Positions 1 to 8,828 of a stretch of DNA of 64,000 nucleotides are shown piece after piece. Made by a program: the position numbers and the translations under genes. Source of the DNA: Spirochaetaceae bacterium (GTDB taxonomy: Bacteria > Spirochaetota > Leptospiria > Leptospirales > Leptonemataceae). The number at the start of each line of letters is the position of its first letter. The first letter of the stretch is position 1. The notes under the pieces were generated by a model. It was not told the origin of the DNA, did not search any database, and saw only the letters and a list, made by a program, of their open reading frames with translations. The DNA lies in NCBI GenBank assembly GCA_002730875.1, contig PCBI01000015.1, positions 354,600 through 418,599 on the forward strand. Reading direction: 5' to 3'.

Positions 1-592
1 TCTCACCACCATGGAGAGCCGGGAGGTTCTGCACCGACTCCAAATACTCCAGAAGGATTTACGGCAGGCAGCCAGGATCGTTTCAGACATTCTGGGCCTG
101 GCCAGACCTGGCAACCTTACGCGAAACCGGGGAGACCTGGTACGAGTCATTCAGCGAGCCCAGGCAAATACCGTGCGTCTCTATCCGGTCCTTTCGAGAA
201 GAATTCGCTGGAGCCTGAATAGCGCCGACGAAACCGTGATTTTCTATTTCAATCAGGAAAAGATAGAACGGCTGCTTATCAATCTCTTTAGAAACTCCCT
301 ACAAGCTTATGACTACTCCCCGGGGGAGATCCGGGTAGAGGTCCGCACTTCGGCCAGGTATGTGCATATGATTGTTGAAGACGATGCGGGGGGTATTCCG
401 CAGGATCAGATACGCCGTATCTTCGTTCCTTTTTATAGTCGTTCGGCGGATGGTCGGGGAACTGGCCTGGGGCTTTCTATCTCTCTGGGAATCGTACGGG
501 AGCATAATGGTAGGCTGAGCGTTCGCACTAACGACCGCACAACGCGATTCTTTGTGTCGCTACCCTATCGAAGAAGCGAGGTGGACGGATGA
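1..592 (+). CDS. Sensor histidine kinase, C-terminal part (truncated by window edge)
   Basis: This is the catalytic end of a two-component histidine kinase, which autophosphorylates and passes phosphate to a response regulator. The reading frame is open to the left edge, so the sensor region and the phospho-accepting His lie outside the window. What remains begins with the second helix of the dimerisation domain (...RIVSDILGLARP). The HATPase domain follows: N box NLFRNSLQA, G1-like box DDAGGIP, F box FVPFYS and G2 box GTGLGLSI. The G1 box reads DDAGG rather than the usual DNGxG, a mild deviation. The stop overlaps the next gene by four bases (ATGA), so the two are almost certainly translated together and form a cognate pair. 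The signal sensed cannot be told. Confidence 0.85.
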   Translation, partial: LTTMESREVLHRLQILQKDLRQAARIVSDILGLARPGNLTRNRGDLVRVIQRAQANTVRLYPVLSRRIRWSLNSADETVIFYFNQEKIERLLINLFRNSLQAYDYSPGEIRVEVRTSARYVHMIVEDDAGGIPQDQIRRIFVPFYSRSADGRGTGLGLSISLGIVREHNGRLSVRTNDRTTRFFVSLPYRRSEVDG

Positions 593-1548
593 AAGACCGC
601 TCCGTTCTTATTGTAGACGACATTCCTTCGATTCGCACGGCCATTGCGGATTATCTGTCCTTTCATTTTGAGGTGCTTCAGGCCGCGGACGGAGTGGATG
701 CCTGGGAGGTATGCCAGAATCGGCCGGTGGATTTCCTTCTTACCGACATCCGTATGCCGCAGATGGGAGGGCTTGAACTAATCGAGTTGTACAGAAAGGC
801 GTTCCCGGGGCGCCCTTTTGCCCTGATGACTGCCTATGACATCAACGACTATGTTCGGTATGCCCGGGAATTGAAGATCTGGAACATCATTCCCAAGAGC
901 ACCTTTCTGGATTTGCATTTCATCCACGTGATGATCCGAAAACTGCTATCCGGCAAGATCTTTGGCGTCTCGGAGTATTTTTCGGAATGCGAAGTGGAAC
1001 CCCATAGCTTCGCGGCCATTTACCGCCTGCTAAAGGATCCCGACTTTGTGCCGGAATCCGGCAAGCTCTACCGGCTATCCATTGAGACGCAGGAAGAAAA
1101 GGATCGAGCCTGCGACCTGGCTACGGATCTGCTGGGCCGAGGGGGCGCGCCCAGTCTTGTGCGGCAAATCCTGGAAGAGCTAATGAGCAATGCCATGGTA
1201 TACGGCCGGTTACCCGTTGAAGGACGAAACCGGGTGGAGTTGGAAGCCGGAGTCGTGCGCAACTATTGCATCCTCGTGGTCCGCGATTTTGCTGGAGGCC
1301 TGAATCGCTCGGAGATTCTACGGAGACTGGAAAGACAGGTCACCCTGGACGCCAAGGGATTGCCAGTGGGTCTGGCCGATCAACATGGGCGCGGGCTTTT
1401 CATTAGCCGGGAGAATCTGGATCATTTGATATTTAACATCCAGCCCGACCATTGCACGGAAGTGATTGGAATGCTGCTATCGGACCTGGAGGTGCGCAAC
1501 CGTGGCGTTTCTATCTATTCCACGGAACCGGACTCAGACGTGAGCTGA
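589..1548 (+). CDS. Response regulator with C-terminal HATPase (anti-sigma/kinase-like) output domain
   Basis: The N-terminal ~120 residues are a CheY-like receiver: acidic pair D10-D11, phospho-acceptor D53 in LLTDIRMP, T81, and K103 in IPKSTF. A linker of about 60 residues leads to an ATPase domain of the histidine-kinase/RsbW type, with N box ILEELMSNAMVYG, a G1-like VRDFAGGLN and a GRGLFISR lid motif. No DNA-binding domain is present, so the output is probably nucleotide-dependent phosphorylation or protein binding rather than direct promoter control. Serine kinases of the RsbW/SpoIIAB class are the closest family idea, but this is inference. It is translationally coupled to the upstream kinase (ATGA). 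Its 3' end overlaps the convergent gene by 34 bases. Confidence 0.8.
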   Translation: MKDRSVLIVDDIPSIRTAIADYLSFHFEVLQAADGVDAWEVCQNRPVDFLLTDIRMPQMGGLELIELYRKAFPGRPFALMTAYDINDYVRYARELKIWNIIPKSTFLDLHFIHVMIRKLLSGKIFGVSEYFSECEVEPHSFAAIYRLLKDPDFVPESGKLYRLSIETQEEKDRACDLATDLLGRGGAPSLVRQILEELMSNAMVYGRLPVEGRNRVELEAGVVRNYCILVVRDFAGGLNRSEILRRLERQVTLDAKGLPVGLADQHGRGLFISRENLDHLIFNIQPDHCTEVIGMLLSDLEVRNRGVSIYSTEPDSDVS

Positions 1549-2630
1549 AAGAGCCGGAACTGACCGTTCAGGTTATGGTATAGCAGCCGATCCCCGTGTG
1601 GCAGAAATCTTCCAGCAGAAAACAGCGCCGACATGGCAAAAGAGCCCAGCAATTGACCCCGGTCATCGATGATCAATACGCGGTTCTTTTCCTGTATCAG
1701 AAAAACCTGTCCCAGGCTACCCATAGCTTTGTGTAGCGAAGGATTCTCACCGGCCTCGTATAGCCTGTCCAGTTCCACCGAGCCGTTGCGGATGCTGATC
1801 GTTTCTCCGGGAGGAGCGAGCACCACTGTTTCCCCCTGTACGGCCATGGCTACGGTGTAGGGATGCACATTTCCCAGTTCCGAATCAAAGGACCGACTCA
1901 CCGAGTAGCCATCTTCGGAGGCGTCCAGTTCAAACAGTTGCACATGGTCCTTTCCGTCCTGGTCAAAGTGGATCGCGAAGGTTTTTCCGTCCGGCGATAT
2001 TCCAGCGCTTCGGGCAAACACCGGCTTCTTTGAGAAAACGTCTCGGTAGAGTAACTTACCTCCGGGCCCAAGAAGATAGTAATGACCGTCGGAAAACACC
2101 ACCAATGCCGAAGCCCCGGTTTCTGCCCTCTCTTCCGGTACGGCAAAGCTGTAGTCCACCAGAAGGCTCCCGGATAGCGCCGATCCCTCTACCAGGATGC
2201 CGTTTCGGTCCATTACATCCACGCGGTTGGAATCTCCGGTAATCAGTAGAATGATATCTCCATCGGGACTGGCCACCGGATAGGCAGAGCTTTCCCTTTG
2301 CCAGAACAGTTCGCCGCTGTGGCTTCGATGTTCAATTTCTTTGCCCATGCGCTCAAAGAGGAGATATCCCTGCGCTCGATCCGGCACAAAGACCTTCCGT
2401 TCTTTCGCTTCTTCAGGCAAATCGTAAAGACGACCATTTCTGTAGATCTTGCGTTTTCCCTCTTCTCGATGGAGTATCTGTACTGTCATTTTTGCGGTAA
2501 CGGATCCCGGCTCGGCGAGACTGCTACTCTCTAAATGAGCGAGAGCGGGCAAGGGTTCCATGCTGACCGCAGGGTAGCGGAAGAGAACCAGCGCAATTAC
2601 AGGTGAGAGCAAGAGACCCAGACGCAACAT
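1515..2630 (-). CDS. Secreted protein, predicted beta-propeller-like, function unknown
   Basis: A 371-residue protein with an N-terminal hydrophobic segment typical of a signal peptide (LGLLLSPVIALVLF, about residues 4-17), so it is probably exported. The rest consists of repeated beta-strand-rich blocks in the style of WD40/YVTN propellers: SPDGDIILLITGDS, SPDGKTFAIHFDQDG, GETISIRNGSVELD and NRVLIIDDRGQLLGSF. No catalytic motif is recognised. It is convergent with the response regulator and overlaps its end. On its own strand it lies just downstream of the sigma-factor gene but is separated from it by an intrinsic terminator, so it is probably transcribed alone. The family name cannot be given. 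Confidence 0.65.
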   Translation of the reverse strand: MLRLGLLLSPVIALVLFRYPAVSMEPLPALAHLESSSLAEPGSVTAKMTVQILHREEGKRKIYRNGRLYDLPEEAKERKVFVPDRAQGYLLFERMGKEIEHRSHSGELFWQRESSAYPVASPDGDIILLITGDSNRVDVMDRNGILVEGSALSGSLLVDYSFAVPEERAETGASALVVFSDGHYYLLGPGGKLLYRDVFSKKPVFARSAGISPDGKTFAIHFDQDGKDHVQLFELDASEDGYSVSRSFDSELGNVHPYTVAMAVQGETVVLAPPGETISIRNGSVELDRLYEAGENPSLHKAMGSLGQVFLIQEKNRVLIIDDRGQLLGSFAMSALFSAGRFLPHGDRLLYHNLNGQFRLFQLTSESGSVE

Positions 2631-2677
2631 AAGCCATCATTTCCGGTGGGTCCGTTCTGCTTTCAATTAAAAAGGGC

Positions 2678-2706
2678 AAAAAAAAAAGGCGACCCCTGAG
2701 GTCGCC
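2678..2706 (-). terminator. Intrinsic terminator of the sigma-factor gene
   Basis: Read on the minus strand, a perfect 7-bp stem GGCGACC/GGTCGCC (2688-2694 with 2700-2706) with a 5-base loop is followed directly by ten U residues (2678-2687). It sits about 40 bases after the stop of the sigma-factor gene and before the next minus-strand gene. This is a textbook rho-independent terminator, the clearest in the window. Confidence 0.9.
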
Positions 2707-2744
2707 GGCTTGGAAAACAGTTTTGAGTAAACTGAGTGAGGTCC

Positions 2745-3632
2745 CTACAAATATGCGTTCAGTTTTTGACCGAACTTACCAGTTCTAATTTTCCGTATGG
2801 CTTTCTTCTCGATCTGGCGAATTCTCTCTTTGGACAGACCGACCATCTTGCCAATCTTTTGGAGTGAGTATACCGGGCTGTCTCCCAGACCAAAACGTAG
2901 GGTCAGTACCCTGCGCTCCCTGGGGGTGAGCTCATCCAGGCTTGCCTCGATTTCCGACTTTAACTGGTCGGTTTCGATGGAGTATTCCGGCCCCGGATCG
3001 CCATCGTCTTCGATGTTTTCGCCCAGGGTGAAGTCCTCGGCATCAGCAAAAGGTGCGTCCAGGCTGAGATGATCCCGGCTCATCCGAAGCAGGTGATTCA
3101 AATCCTCCGGCTTCATATCCACATATTGCGCCAGGTTTTCCAGATTGGACTCAACGTTGTCCTGGTTGTCCATCCAACGCTCCGCCTCTTCAATGCGACG
3201 CAGGTCGGCGGTCCGGTTCAACGGTAGGCGAATAAGATGGGACTTCTGCTGGATGGCAAACAGTATGGACTGCTTGATCCACCACACCGCATAGGAGATG
3301 AAGTGAAAACCCCGATCCGGGTTAAAGCGCTCCGCGGCCTTAATCAGGCCCAGGTTTCCTTCGTTGATCAGATCCATGAGGCTCAGCCCATAGGATTGAT
3401 AGCGCCGGGCCACGGTAACCACAAACCGCAGGTTCGAGCGAACCAGCAGATCTCTGGCTTCTTGATCCCCTTCCCGCGCCTTGGTGGCTACGTCAAATTC
3501 CTGCTCTCGTGTGAGCATAGGTATTTTATGAATTTCATTTAGATACCAGTTCAGAATGGAGTCGCTGGCGTCCGAATCCGTATTCGTTTCGGTCCGGGTC
3601 CTCTTCTTTGTTTTTACATTCTCTGCTTTCAC
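2745..3632 (-). CDS. RNA polymerase sigma-70 family factor (short RpoD/RpoS-like)
   Basis: A 295-residue sigma factor that directs RNA polymerase to promoters. All core regions are visible: 1.2 (SILNWYLNEIHKIPMLT), 2.1-2.2 (DLINEGNLGLIKAAERF), 2.4 (YAVWWIKQSI), 3, 4.1 and the 4.2 helix-turn-helix GLSKERIRQIE. It lacks the acidic region 1.1 and the large non-conserved region of classical RpoD. It therefore resembles group 2 or RpoS-like sigmas, or the compact primary sigmas of Bacteroidetes. A second, longer rpoD elsewhere in the genome would make this an alternative sigma; that cannot be seen here. The start is GTG with AGGAGG six bases upstream; an ATG in the leader is out of frame. A perfect inverted repeat lies just above the Shine-Dalgarno site, and a strong terminator follows the gene. 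Confidence 0.9.
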   Translation of the reverse strand: MKAENVKTKKRTRTETNTDSDASDSILNWYLNEIHKIPMLTREQEFDVATKAREGDQEARDLLVRSNLRFVVTVARRYQSYGLSLMDLINEGNLGLIKAAERFNPDRGFHFISYAVWWIKQSILFAIQQKSHLIRLPLNRTADLRRIEEAERWMDNQDNVESNLENLAQYVDMKPEDLNHLLRMSRDHLSLDAPFADAEDFTLGENIEDDGDPGPEYSIETDQLKSEIEASLDELTPRERRVLTLRFGLGDSPVYSLQKIGKMVGLSKERIRQIEKKAIRKIRTGKFGQKLNAYL

Positions 3633-3646
3633 CGCATCCTCCTGCT

Positions 3647-3675
3647 GATTTTAAACCTGCTTCGGATTTAAAATC
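3647..3675 (-). promoter_or_regulatory. Perfect 9-bp inverted repeat in the sigma-gene leader
   Basis: GATTTTAAA (3647-3655) and TTTAAAATC (3667-3675) form a perfect inverted repeat with an 11-base spacer. It ends four bases upstream of the Shine-Dalgarno sequence (3638-3643) of the sigma-factor gene. It could be an operator for a dimeric repressor or an mRNA hairpin beside the ribosome-binding site. Nothing in the sequence decides between the two. Confidence 0.45.
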
Positions 3676-3763
3676 ATTCTAAATCAATAGACGAAAAAAG
3701 GCCTTCTTAGGCAAGGAAAAAATCCTGTGCACTCAGGCCAGAATTTGATATTTCCGCATATTC

Positions 3764-5062
3764 ATGGTGCCGGGGAGAAGCCTTTCGCTCAATCGTGCGG
3801 CCCAGTGCCTGCGGCTGGCCTTCCTGTTACCGGTAGGCCTTTTCACCCTATTCCTGGCCGCCGCGAATCTCCAGGGAGAGGAGCGGGGCTTCCCTGTCCC
3901 TGGTGTGCCGTATGGATTGGCGCACGATGGACAGTACTTCTGGTTCACCGAACTGAGCGGCCGCAAACTCTACCGTGCTGATAGCAAAGGTCGTATGCAG
4001 GCCTATTTCTACGGAAACCGCTATTTGTATGGAATTCGCTACTCCCCCTTTGACGGTTACATCTACGCAGGCTCCAGGGAGGCTTTTTATCGTTACAGTC
4101 CGGTGACCGGCAAGCAACTGGACCGTCTCAGTGTAAAAGTGGATCGGGTGGCTGGAATCGCTTTCGGGCCGGGGGTTCTTTATCTGCTGGAGAAAGGAAC
4201 GGGCAAGGTCCACGTGTACTCTCCCGACTCGGGAAGAATCCTGTACTCGGGTAGCACGGGTCTTCCGGAGGCCCGGGATATTGCTTATTACAGAGGCCAA
4301 CTATGGGTGACTCGAGGCAACTCCGGGATGATCCATCGATTCGATCCTTCCAGCTTCCGTCCCACCGGCAGCCTGGAAGCGCCCTCCAGGAAGTTACGCG
4401 GCCTTACATTCGTTAAAGGAGAGCTGTGGATTATTCACCGGGACAATCTTCGCCTGGAGCCAGTTTTCTTCTCCGAGGGTCCAAACTTCATCGCCGGCCA
4501 GGAACAGAACCGCTCCGTACTGTACCGGTTGACCTATGACAACCAGCAGAAACGCACATTGATTGTAGTTCTTCCCGCTTCGGGCCGGGGCCAGCGGGTG
4601 GGCAGCCCCATGCTGTCCGGAGACTATGAGATCACCTATCTGGCAGACAATACACGGGTCGTATTGATCCGACCCCGCGGTAATCAGAATCGGGAGATTG
4701 AGTTCAGGGTTCCTGTGGCGCTCAGAAGCGTGCACTACTTGTTTCCGGCCGAGGAGGCTCCGGACCGTATGAATCAGCAGGGTTGCTTTGTGGCCGTCAA
4801 TCAAGGAATTCTGAAACAATCACCGGACTGTCGCCCGCTCTACAGAAAGGAAAATGGCCCGCCCTTTCCAGGGCCTTCCAGGCCCATGCAGAACAGTCTG
4901 GAGTATCTGGACTCGGTACATGATCTGGAATTACTTAGAATTCCGGAAGGTTCAGAACCAAACATTGTTTTCTCCGTAGATCAGTTCGACTCCTCGCTGA
5001 CCCTGGACGATTTGCGTCCGGAAAATGCGAATCTGGAAATCTATCTGGAACTGGACAATTGA
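3764..5062 (+). CDS. Exported beta-propeller-like protein (NHL/SMP-30-type repeats), function unknown
   Basis: A 432-residue protein with an N-terminal signal segment (LAFLLPVGLFTLFLAAANL, about residues 18-36). Residues ~45-240 hold at least four repeats with aromatic-rich blades such as GVPYGLAHDGQYFWFTEL, YLYGIRYSPFDGYIYAGS, VAGIAFGPGVLYLLE and DIAYYRGQLWVTRG, typical of NHL or SMP-30/YVTN propellers. The C-terminal ~190 residues are different and unassigned. It is divergent from the sigma-factor gene and its stop overlaps the TTG start of epmA (TTGA), so the two are translationally coupled. The coupling suggests co-expression rather than a shared function. Confidence 0.65.
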   Translation: MVPGRSLSLNRAAQCLRLAFLLPVGLFTLFLAAANLQGEERGFPVPGVPYGLAHDGQYFWFTELSGRKLYRADSKGRMQAYFYGNRYLYGIRYSPFDGYIYAGSREAFYRYSPVTGKQLDRLSVKVDRVAGIAFGPGVLYLLEKGTGKVHVYSPDSGRILYSGSTGLPEARDIAYYRGQLWVTRGNSGMIHRFDPSSFRPTGSLEAPSRKLRGLTFVKGELWIIHRDNLRLEPVFFSEGPNFIAGQEQNRSVLYRLTYDNQQKRTLIVVLPASGRGQRVGSPMLSGDYEITYLADNTRVVLIRPRGNQNREIEFRVPVALRSVHYLFPAEEAPDRMNQQGCFVAVNQGILKQSPDCRPLYRKENGPPFPGPSRPMQNSLEYLDSVHDLELLRIPEGSEPNIVFSVDQFDSSLTLDDLRPENANLEIYLELDN

Positions 5063-6288
5063 ATCATCTAAGCAAAGAAACATGGCGTCTTCGAGGCTGG
5101 CTTCTGGCCGAAATTCGAAGATACTTCGAGACCCATGGTTTTATGGAGGTGCAAACCCCGTCCATGAATCCCTGGTCAACACCGGAACCGTTCCTGTATC
5201 CGTTTTGGGTAGTTCCATACGGCTCTGCAATACCCGACCAGCGCAGAGCCGACGACGAAAACGCCATTAACATCGGCGACAATGCTTCGGCCCCGACGCC
5301 GATTCGAGACCACTCATTGCAGCCGGTGGCCGGGCTCCAGAGTCCAGCAAGCCTGATCACAAGTCCGGAGTTTAACCTGAAAATACTCTGGAGTGAACTC
5401 CGCTCCAACATCTTTGAAATCGCCCATTGCTTTCGCGGCCAGGAATATGGTACGCTGCATAGCCAGGAGTTTCTGATGCTGGAATGGTATGCCTGCGACT
5501 ACGATGAGTTCAAGACGATTCACTTCATTCATTCCCTGATTCTAGGCCTGCTCCAGCACGGAGCCGATTGCTTTCCGACCCTGGTTCCCACAGGTTCCGG
5601 GACTTCTGAAGCGGCGGAAGGTGATGGAAGCCCGAAAGGGACTGCAACGGCTGGAAATTCTGCGGGTGATGCAGGCCCTGGAAGGACCGGGCATCATGCT
5701 GCTCCGGCCAGGAAATCCGGTACCAGCCTGGAACTCGAGATTCACTCGATTAAAGAATTGTTTCGAAAGCATCTGGATTGCGGCCTGGAAAAGGAAGAAC
5801 TGATCCGCGTATGCGAAGAGAAAGGACACTTCCGACACGATACCGGCGCACAGAAGAGGGCCAGACGATACGAAGAGTATTTCTTCACGCTGTTTTTGAA
5901 TTACATTGAAGCGGTGCTTCCGCCCGAGAAGCTGGTGGCGGTTCATGGATATCCGGAACCGCTGAGCGCCTACGCAAGCCTGGAGAACGGTCGCGCGCGT
6001 CGTTTTGAAATCTATTGGAGGGGCCTGGAACTCGCCAATGGCTATCGTGAACTCACGGATGCGAAAGAACAGAGAAACCGGATGATGGCCGAAGCCAGAC
6101 TGAAAAAAGACCTCACCGGGTTGCCTCCCGCTCTTCCGGAGCAATTCCTGGCGGTAATGCAGACCAGGGGATTGCCCGATGGCTGCGGTGTAGCGCTGGG
6201 CCTGGAAAGACTACTGATGGCCCTTACCGGCAGCCAGGATATCCGGCAAATCAGTCCCTTTCCATCAACTCCTGGCGATCCTGGATGA
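5059..6288 (+). CDS. epmA: Elongation factor P--lysine ligase (EpmA/GenX/PoxA-like)
   Basis: A truncated class II lysyl-tRNA synthetase paralogue. Members of this family attach (beta-)lysine to a conserved lysine of elongation factor P, which rescues ribosomes stalled on polyproline. Class II motif 2 is visible as [20 protein letters not shown] and motif 3 as [13 protein letters not shown]. There is no N-terminal anticodon-binding OB domain, which separates it from LysS. At 409 residues it is about 80 longer than E. coli EpmA (325). The extra length comes from loops after the first strand and a Gly/Ser/Ala-rich insertion around 5580-5725. The start is TTG overlapping the upstream stop. Its efp and epmB partners are not in the window. 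The 3' end overlaps phhB convergently by 38 bases. Confidence 0.85.
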   Translation: MNHLSKETWRLRGWLLAEIRRYFETHGFMEVQTPSMNPWSTPEPFLYPFWVVPYGSAIPDQRRADDENAINIGDNASAPTPIRDHSLQPVAGLQSPASLITSPEFNLKILWSELRSNIFEIAHCFRGQEYGTLHSQEFLMLEWYACDYDEFKTIHFIHSLILGLLQHGADCFPTLVPTGSGTSEAAEGDGSPKGTATAGNSAGDAGPGRTGHHAAPARKSGTSLELEIHSIKELFRKHLDCGLEKEELIRVCEEKGHFRHDTGAQKRARRYEEYFFTLFLNYIEAVLPPEKLVAVHGYPEPLSAYASLENGRARRFEIYWRGLELANGYRELTDAKEQRNRMMAEARLKKDLTGLPPALPEQFLAVMQTRGLPDGCGVALGLERLLMALTGSQDIRQISPFPSTPGDPG

Positions 6289-6553
6289 ACCGCGCCATTT
6301 CCATATCCAGGGGAGTGATTCCCCCTACATCGTGGGTATGCAGCCAGATGCGGAGCTTGTTGTAGACGTTGAACCATTCCGGATGATGATCCATCTTCTC
6401 TGCCTTGATGGCCACTCCTACCATGAAGGAAAATGCTTCATTGAAGTCTTCGAACTGGATTTCGCAGAACAGTTTTCCGTCCTTTTCTTCCCAGTCCTTA
6501 AGGTTTTTCAAACCCTCTTGAATCTCTTTCTCTTCCAGTTTTCTGCGTTCCAT
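6251..6553 (-). CDS. phhB: Pterin-4a-carbinolamine dehydratase
   Basis: A 100-residue protein of full family length. It dehydrates 4a-hydroxytetrahydrobiopterin, recycling pterin cofactor after aromatic amino-acid hydroxylation; in bacteria without such hydroxylases it may serve molybdopterin or folate-related roles. The family signature is KMDHHPEW, containing the catalytic His pair, followed by [16 protein letters not shown] with the third conserved His. The start is ATG with GGAG upstream. It lies nine bases after the alcohol dehydrogenase gene on the same strand and probably shares its transcript. No aromatic amino-acid hydroxylase is visible nearby. Confidence 0.92.
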   Translation of the reverse strand: MERRKLEEKEIQEGLKNLKDWEEKDGKLFCEIQFEDFNEAFSFMVGVAIKAEKMDHHPEWFNVYNKLRIWLHTHDVGGITPLDMEMARFIQDRQELMERD

Positions 6554-6562
6554 TGGATCTCC

Positions 6563-7597
6563 CTATTTTCCGGGTTGTATGATATATCGTATTGGGTTTT
6601 CCTCTCGGCTGTCCAGTTTGCGGAGGCATTGATTGATTTCGGATAACGGATGGGTTGATGTTATGGACATGGCCAGGTTCAACCTTCCGCTTTCCACCAA
6701 CTGTATCAATTCGGGCAGGCTGCGGGAGTCGCTTCCGTAGGCTCCGCGAATGGACAGCTCCTTGTAGATCATATACGGGGGCATGGAAAAACCCAGGGCA
6801 CCTTTTCCAAGACCCACCATCACATATTTTCCCCCGGGGCGCAGTCCGCGGATCAGATACTCGGCGTTGGAGTAAACGCCGCTAAAATCCACCATCAAAT
6901 CCACATCGCCTTTGGCGCGGATCTTCTGCATGGTGCGCTTCATTTCCCGGGCATTGTATATCTCAGAGGCGCCGGCTCTTTCCGCATTGGCCAGCGCTCC
7001 TTCATCCACATCCAGAGCAATGATGCGTCCGGCATTTAATGCCTTTGCAATCATTACTCCGTGGATGCCCAGTCCGCCGCACCCCGCAATCAACACCGAT
7101 TGGCCCGGCTGCATCTCGCCTACGAACCGTATGGCATGATAGGGGGTGGATACGGCATCCGCAAGTATTGCGCCTTGCTCTATGGGGACAGAGTCAGGCA
7201 AAGGAAAAACCTTGCTTCTTTCTACTACGATTTGCTCGGCAAAGGCTCCGTCCCGGTCGAAGCCAAGGACGCCCACTTCCGGGCACCGATTTTCTTTGCC
7301 TTCTTTGCAGGCAGGACAATGGCCGCAACTGGTCCCGGCGGAGATCACCACTCGCTGGCCGGGTTTCAGATCGCTGACTCCAGGCCCCACTTCCAGTACA
7401 TGACCCGCCGATTCATGACCGGGGATACGCGGGTAGTGCTTGAGCCGAATGATGGGATGTAGAGTAATATGTAGATCCGAGCCGCATACTCCGCAGGCTT
7501 CTACGGCTACCCTTACCTGACCTTCGCCCAGGGAAGGATCCGCAACATCCCGGATGATCAGTTCAGGATTTCCTTTTTCCAGTACGGCTGCTAACAT
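6563..7597 (-). CDS. Zinc-dependent alcohol dehydrogenase (medium-chain dehydrogenase/reductase)
   Basis: A 344-residue NAD(P)-dependent oxidoreductase of the zinc MDR family. The catalytic zinc region is CGVCGSDLH with the downstream GHESAGHV. The structural zinc lobe has its four cysteines in CGHCPACKEGKENRC. The Rossmann dinucleotide motif is GCGGLGIHG, followed about twenty residues later by the acidic residue in ALDVDEG, which favours NAD over NADP. The substrate cannot be told from the sequence; secondary alcohols, sorbitol-like polyols and cyclic hydroxyacyl-CoA esters are all used by relatives. It lies upstream of phhB on the same strand. Confidence 0.88.
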   Translation of the reverse strand: MLAAVLEKGNPELIIRDVADPSLGEGQVRVAVEACGVCGSDLHITLHPIIRLKHYPRIPGHESAGHVLEVGPGVSDLKPGQRVVISAGTSCGHCPACKEGKENRCPEVGVLGFDRDGAFAEQIVVERSKVFPLPDSVPIEQGAILADAVSTPYHAIRFVGEMQPGQSVLIAGCGGLGIHGVMIAKALNAGRIIALDVDEGALANAERAGASEIYNAREMKRTMQKIRAKGDVDLMVDFSGVYSNAEYLIRGLRPGGKYVMVGLGKGALGFSMPPYMIYKELSIRGAYGSDSRSLPELIQLVESGRLNLAMSITSTHPLSEINQCLRKLDSREENPIRYIIQPGK

Positions 7598-7611
7598 GCA
7601 GGCTTATGCTC

Positions 7612-8007
7612 TCATCCATTCTGGCTTTTCGCAACGAAAAAAAGCCCCGCAATGATCAAAAAGGTACCCACCACTCGATCCGTGGTAACCTGCTCGCCCA
7701 TATAGAAGCCGTAGGCCAGAGTAATCAAGTAGCCGGCGCTCATCAATGGACGGGCCATACTCAGATCCGCCACACTCAGCACTCCCAGCCACAGAAGCAC
7801 ACTGATTCCATAGCAGATGCCCAGAAGGAATACTCGCCAGGAAAAAAGGATGTGAAATGAATACCGCAGAAGTTCGGCCGGGCTACGATCCAGGGGAACG
7901 GGTCCCGCCGCTTTCATAGCTTCTTTCATCAGTATCTGACCAAAGGCTCCCAGAACGATTGCGATGGCAAGAGACCCCCACATGAGTAACGGATGTTGCA
8001 TGGACAT
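7612..8007 (-). CDS. Small DMT-superfamily (EamA/SMR-like) membrane protein
   Basis: A 131-residue protein with four predicted transmembrane helices (about residues 9-27, 49-70, 83-100 and 108-126). This is the half-size form of the drug/metabolite transporter superfamily, as in SMR pumps and ArnE/ArnF. Such proteins act as dimers in the inner membrane and move small cationic drugs or lipid-linked sugars. The motif GYLITLAYGFYMGEQVT matches the conserved last-but-one helix and loop of this group, with an acidic residue after the helix. The start is ATG with AGGAG seven bases upstream. The substrate is not predictable. Confidence 0.75.
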   Translation of the reverse strand: MSMQHPLLMWGSLAIAIVLGAFGQILMKEAMKAAGPVPLDRSPAELLRYSFHILFSWRVFLLGICYGISVLLWLGVLSVADLSMARPLMSAGYLITLAYGFYMGEQVTTDRVVGTFLIIAGLFFVAKSQNG

Positions 8008-8053
8008 TGACTGGCTCCTGACGGGTTGGTAATCTCATTAAACTATAACTTGC

Positions 8054-8135
8054 GTTGAATCATGATTTCCGTTGAATTATGACTTCAGTTGAATGCGAGT
8101 CTATTTGAGTGCGATTTCTGCTGAATCTGATTTCA
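8054..8135. repeat. Degenerate 16-17-bp tandem repeat, five units
   Basis: Five successive units begin GTTGAAT at 8054, 8071 and 8088, TTTGAGT at 8104 and GCTGAAT at 8120. Each continues with a NATGANTTC-like tail. The first two units are near-identical and the later ones drift. The array fills the gap between two minus-strand genes and is not coding. No terminator was found in it. Confidence 0.7.
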
Positions 8136-8828
8136 ATTATTTGAAGAATCTTCACACAGGGCTCGGTTTTGGCGCAGGAAGGTGTAGGTTTGTTTCTGTA
8201 TTTCTTTCAGAACCATGTTGGCTTCCATCTCCAATCGCTGGGCCGCCTCATCGGTATGGGTTCTGACGGTTCTTTCTATCTTATAGTCCTGACACTCATC
8301 GTCCACACACAGGTTATAGCGAAACAGGGTTACAATATGACCGGGGCGAATACCCCCCGGCGTCTGAACGAATTCTCGCCGGGGAAAATAAGAAAGGTCC
8401 CTCTGCTCCACTTTGATAGAAAGCGTGCAGTCGGTTTGGGCAGTGGCATACCGATTGAGCTCATTATTGGAATCTGTGAAGCCGGTGTCCCGGGCCACCT
8501 TGAACTCATTGCGATGGATGGACTGCACGACGCCGGGCTCCAGTAATGTGCGAATGGAACCGCTGGTGTTTTCCAGATCGTCAAAAAAGATCCGATAGAC
8601 GGTGTAGGATCGAATCCACTCCGGGCTCTCCAACCCCTCGCCTTCCCATGTGATTCGCACTCCAGGCCCCTGGTCCGGCGGAGGAATCATGAAGGTTTCT
8701 TCGATCACTGGCGGAACGCTTAGCTCTGTACAACCGGAACTAAAGGTCAGACCCAGCAATAACGCCGCGGGCCAGACCAGGAAACGTCGCAACTGCATGC
8801 GTTTTGATTCATACGGTAAGCCGAACAT
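8133..8828 (-). CDS. Lipoprotein of unknown function
   Basis: A 231-residue protein whose signal peptide ends in a lipobox-like LTFSSGC (Cys33), so it is predicted to be lipidated and anchored to a membrane. The mature part begins with a proline-rich stretch and then a probable beta-sandwich with a cysteine-containing CVDDECQDYKIERT segment and a helical C-terminus. The start at 8828 has AGGAGG eight bases upstream. A second in-frame ATG ten codons later has no ribosome-binding site and is less likely. The start overlaps the stop of the upstream gene by 20 bases, suggesting a two-gene operon. No family is recognised. Confidence 0.7.
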   Translation of the reverse strand: MFGLPYESKRMQLRRFLVWPAALLLGLTFSSGCTELSVPPVIEETFMIPPPDQGPGVRITWEGEGLESPEWIRSYTVYRIFFDDLENTSGSIRTLLEPGVVQSIHRNEFKVARDTGFTDSNNELNRYATAQTDCTLSIKVEQRDLSYFPRREFVQTPGGIRPGHIVTLFRYNLCVDDECQDYKIERTVRTHTDEAAQRLEMEANMVLKEIQKQTYTFLRQNRALCEDSSNN

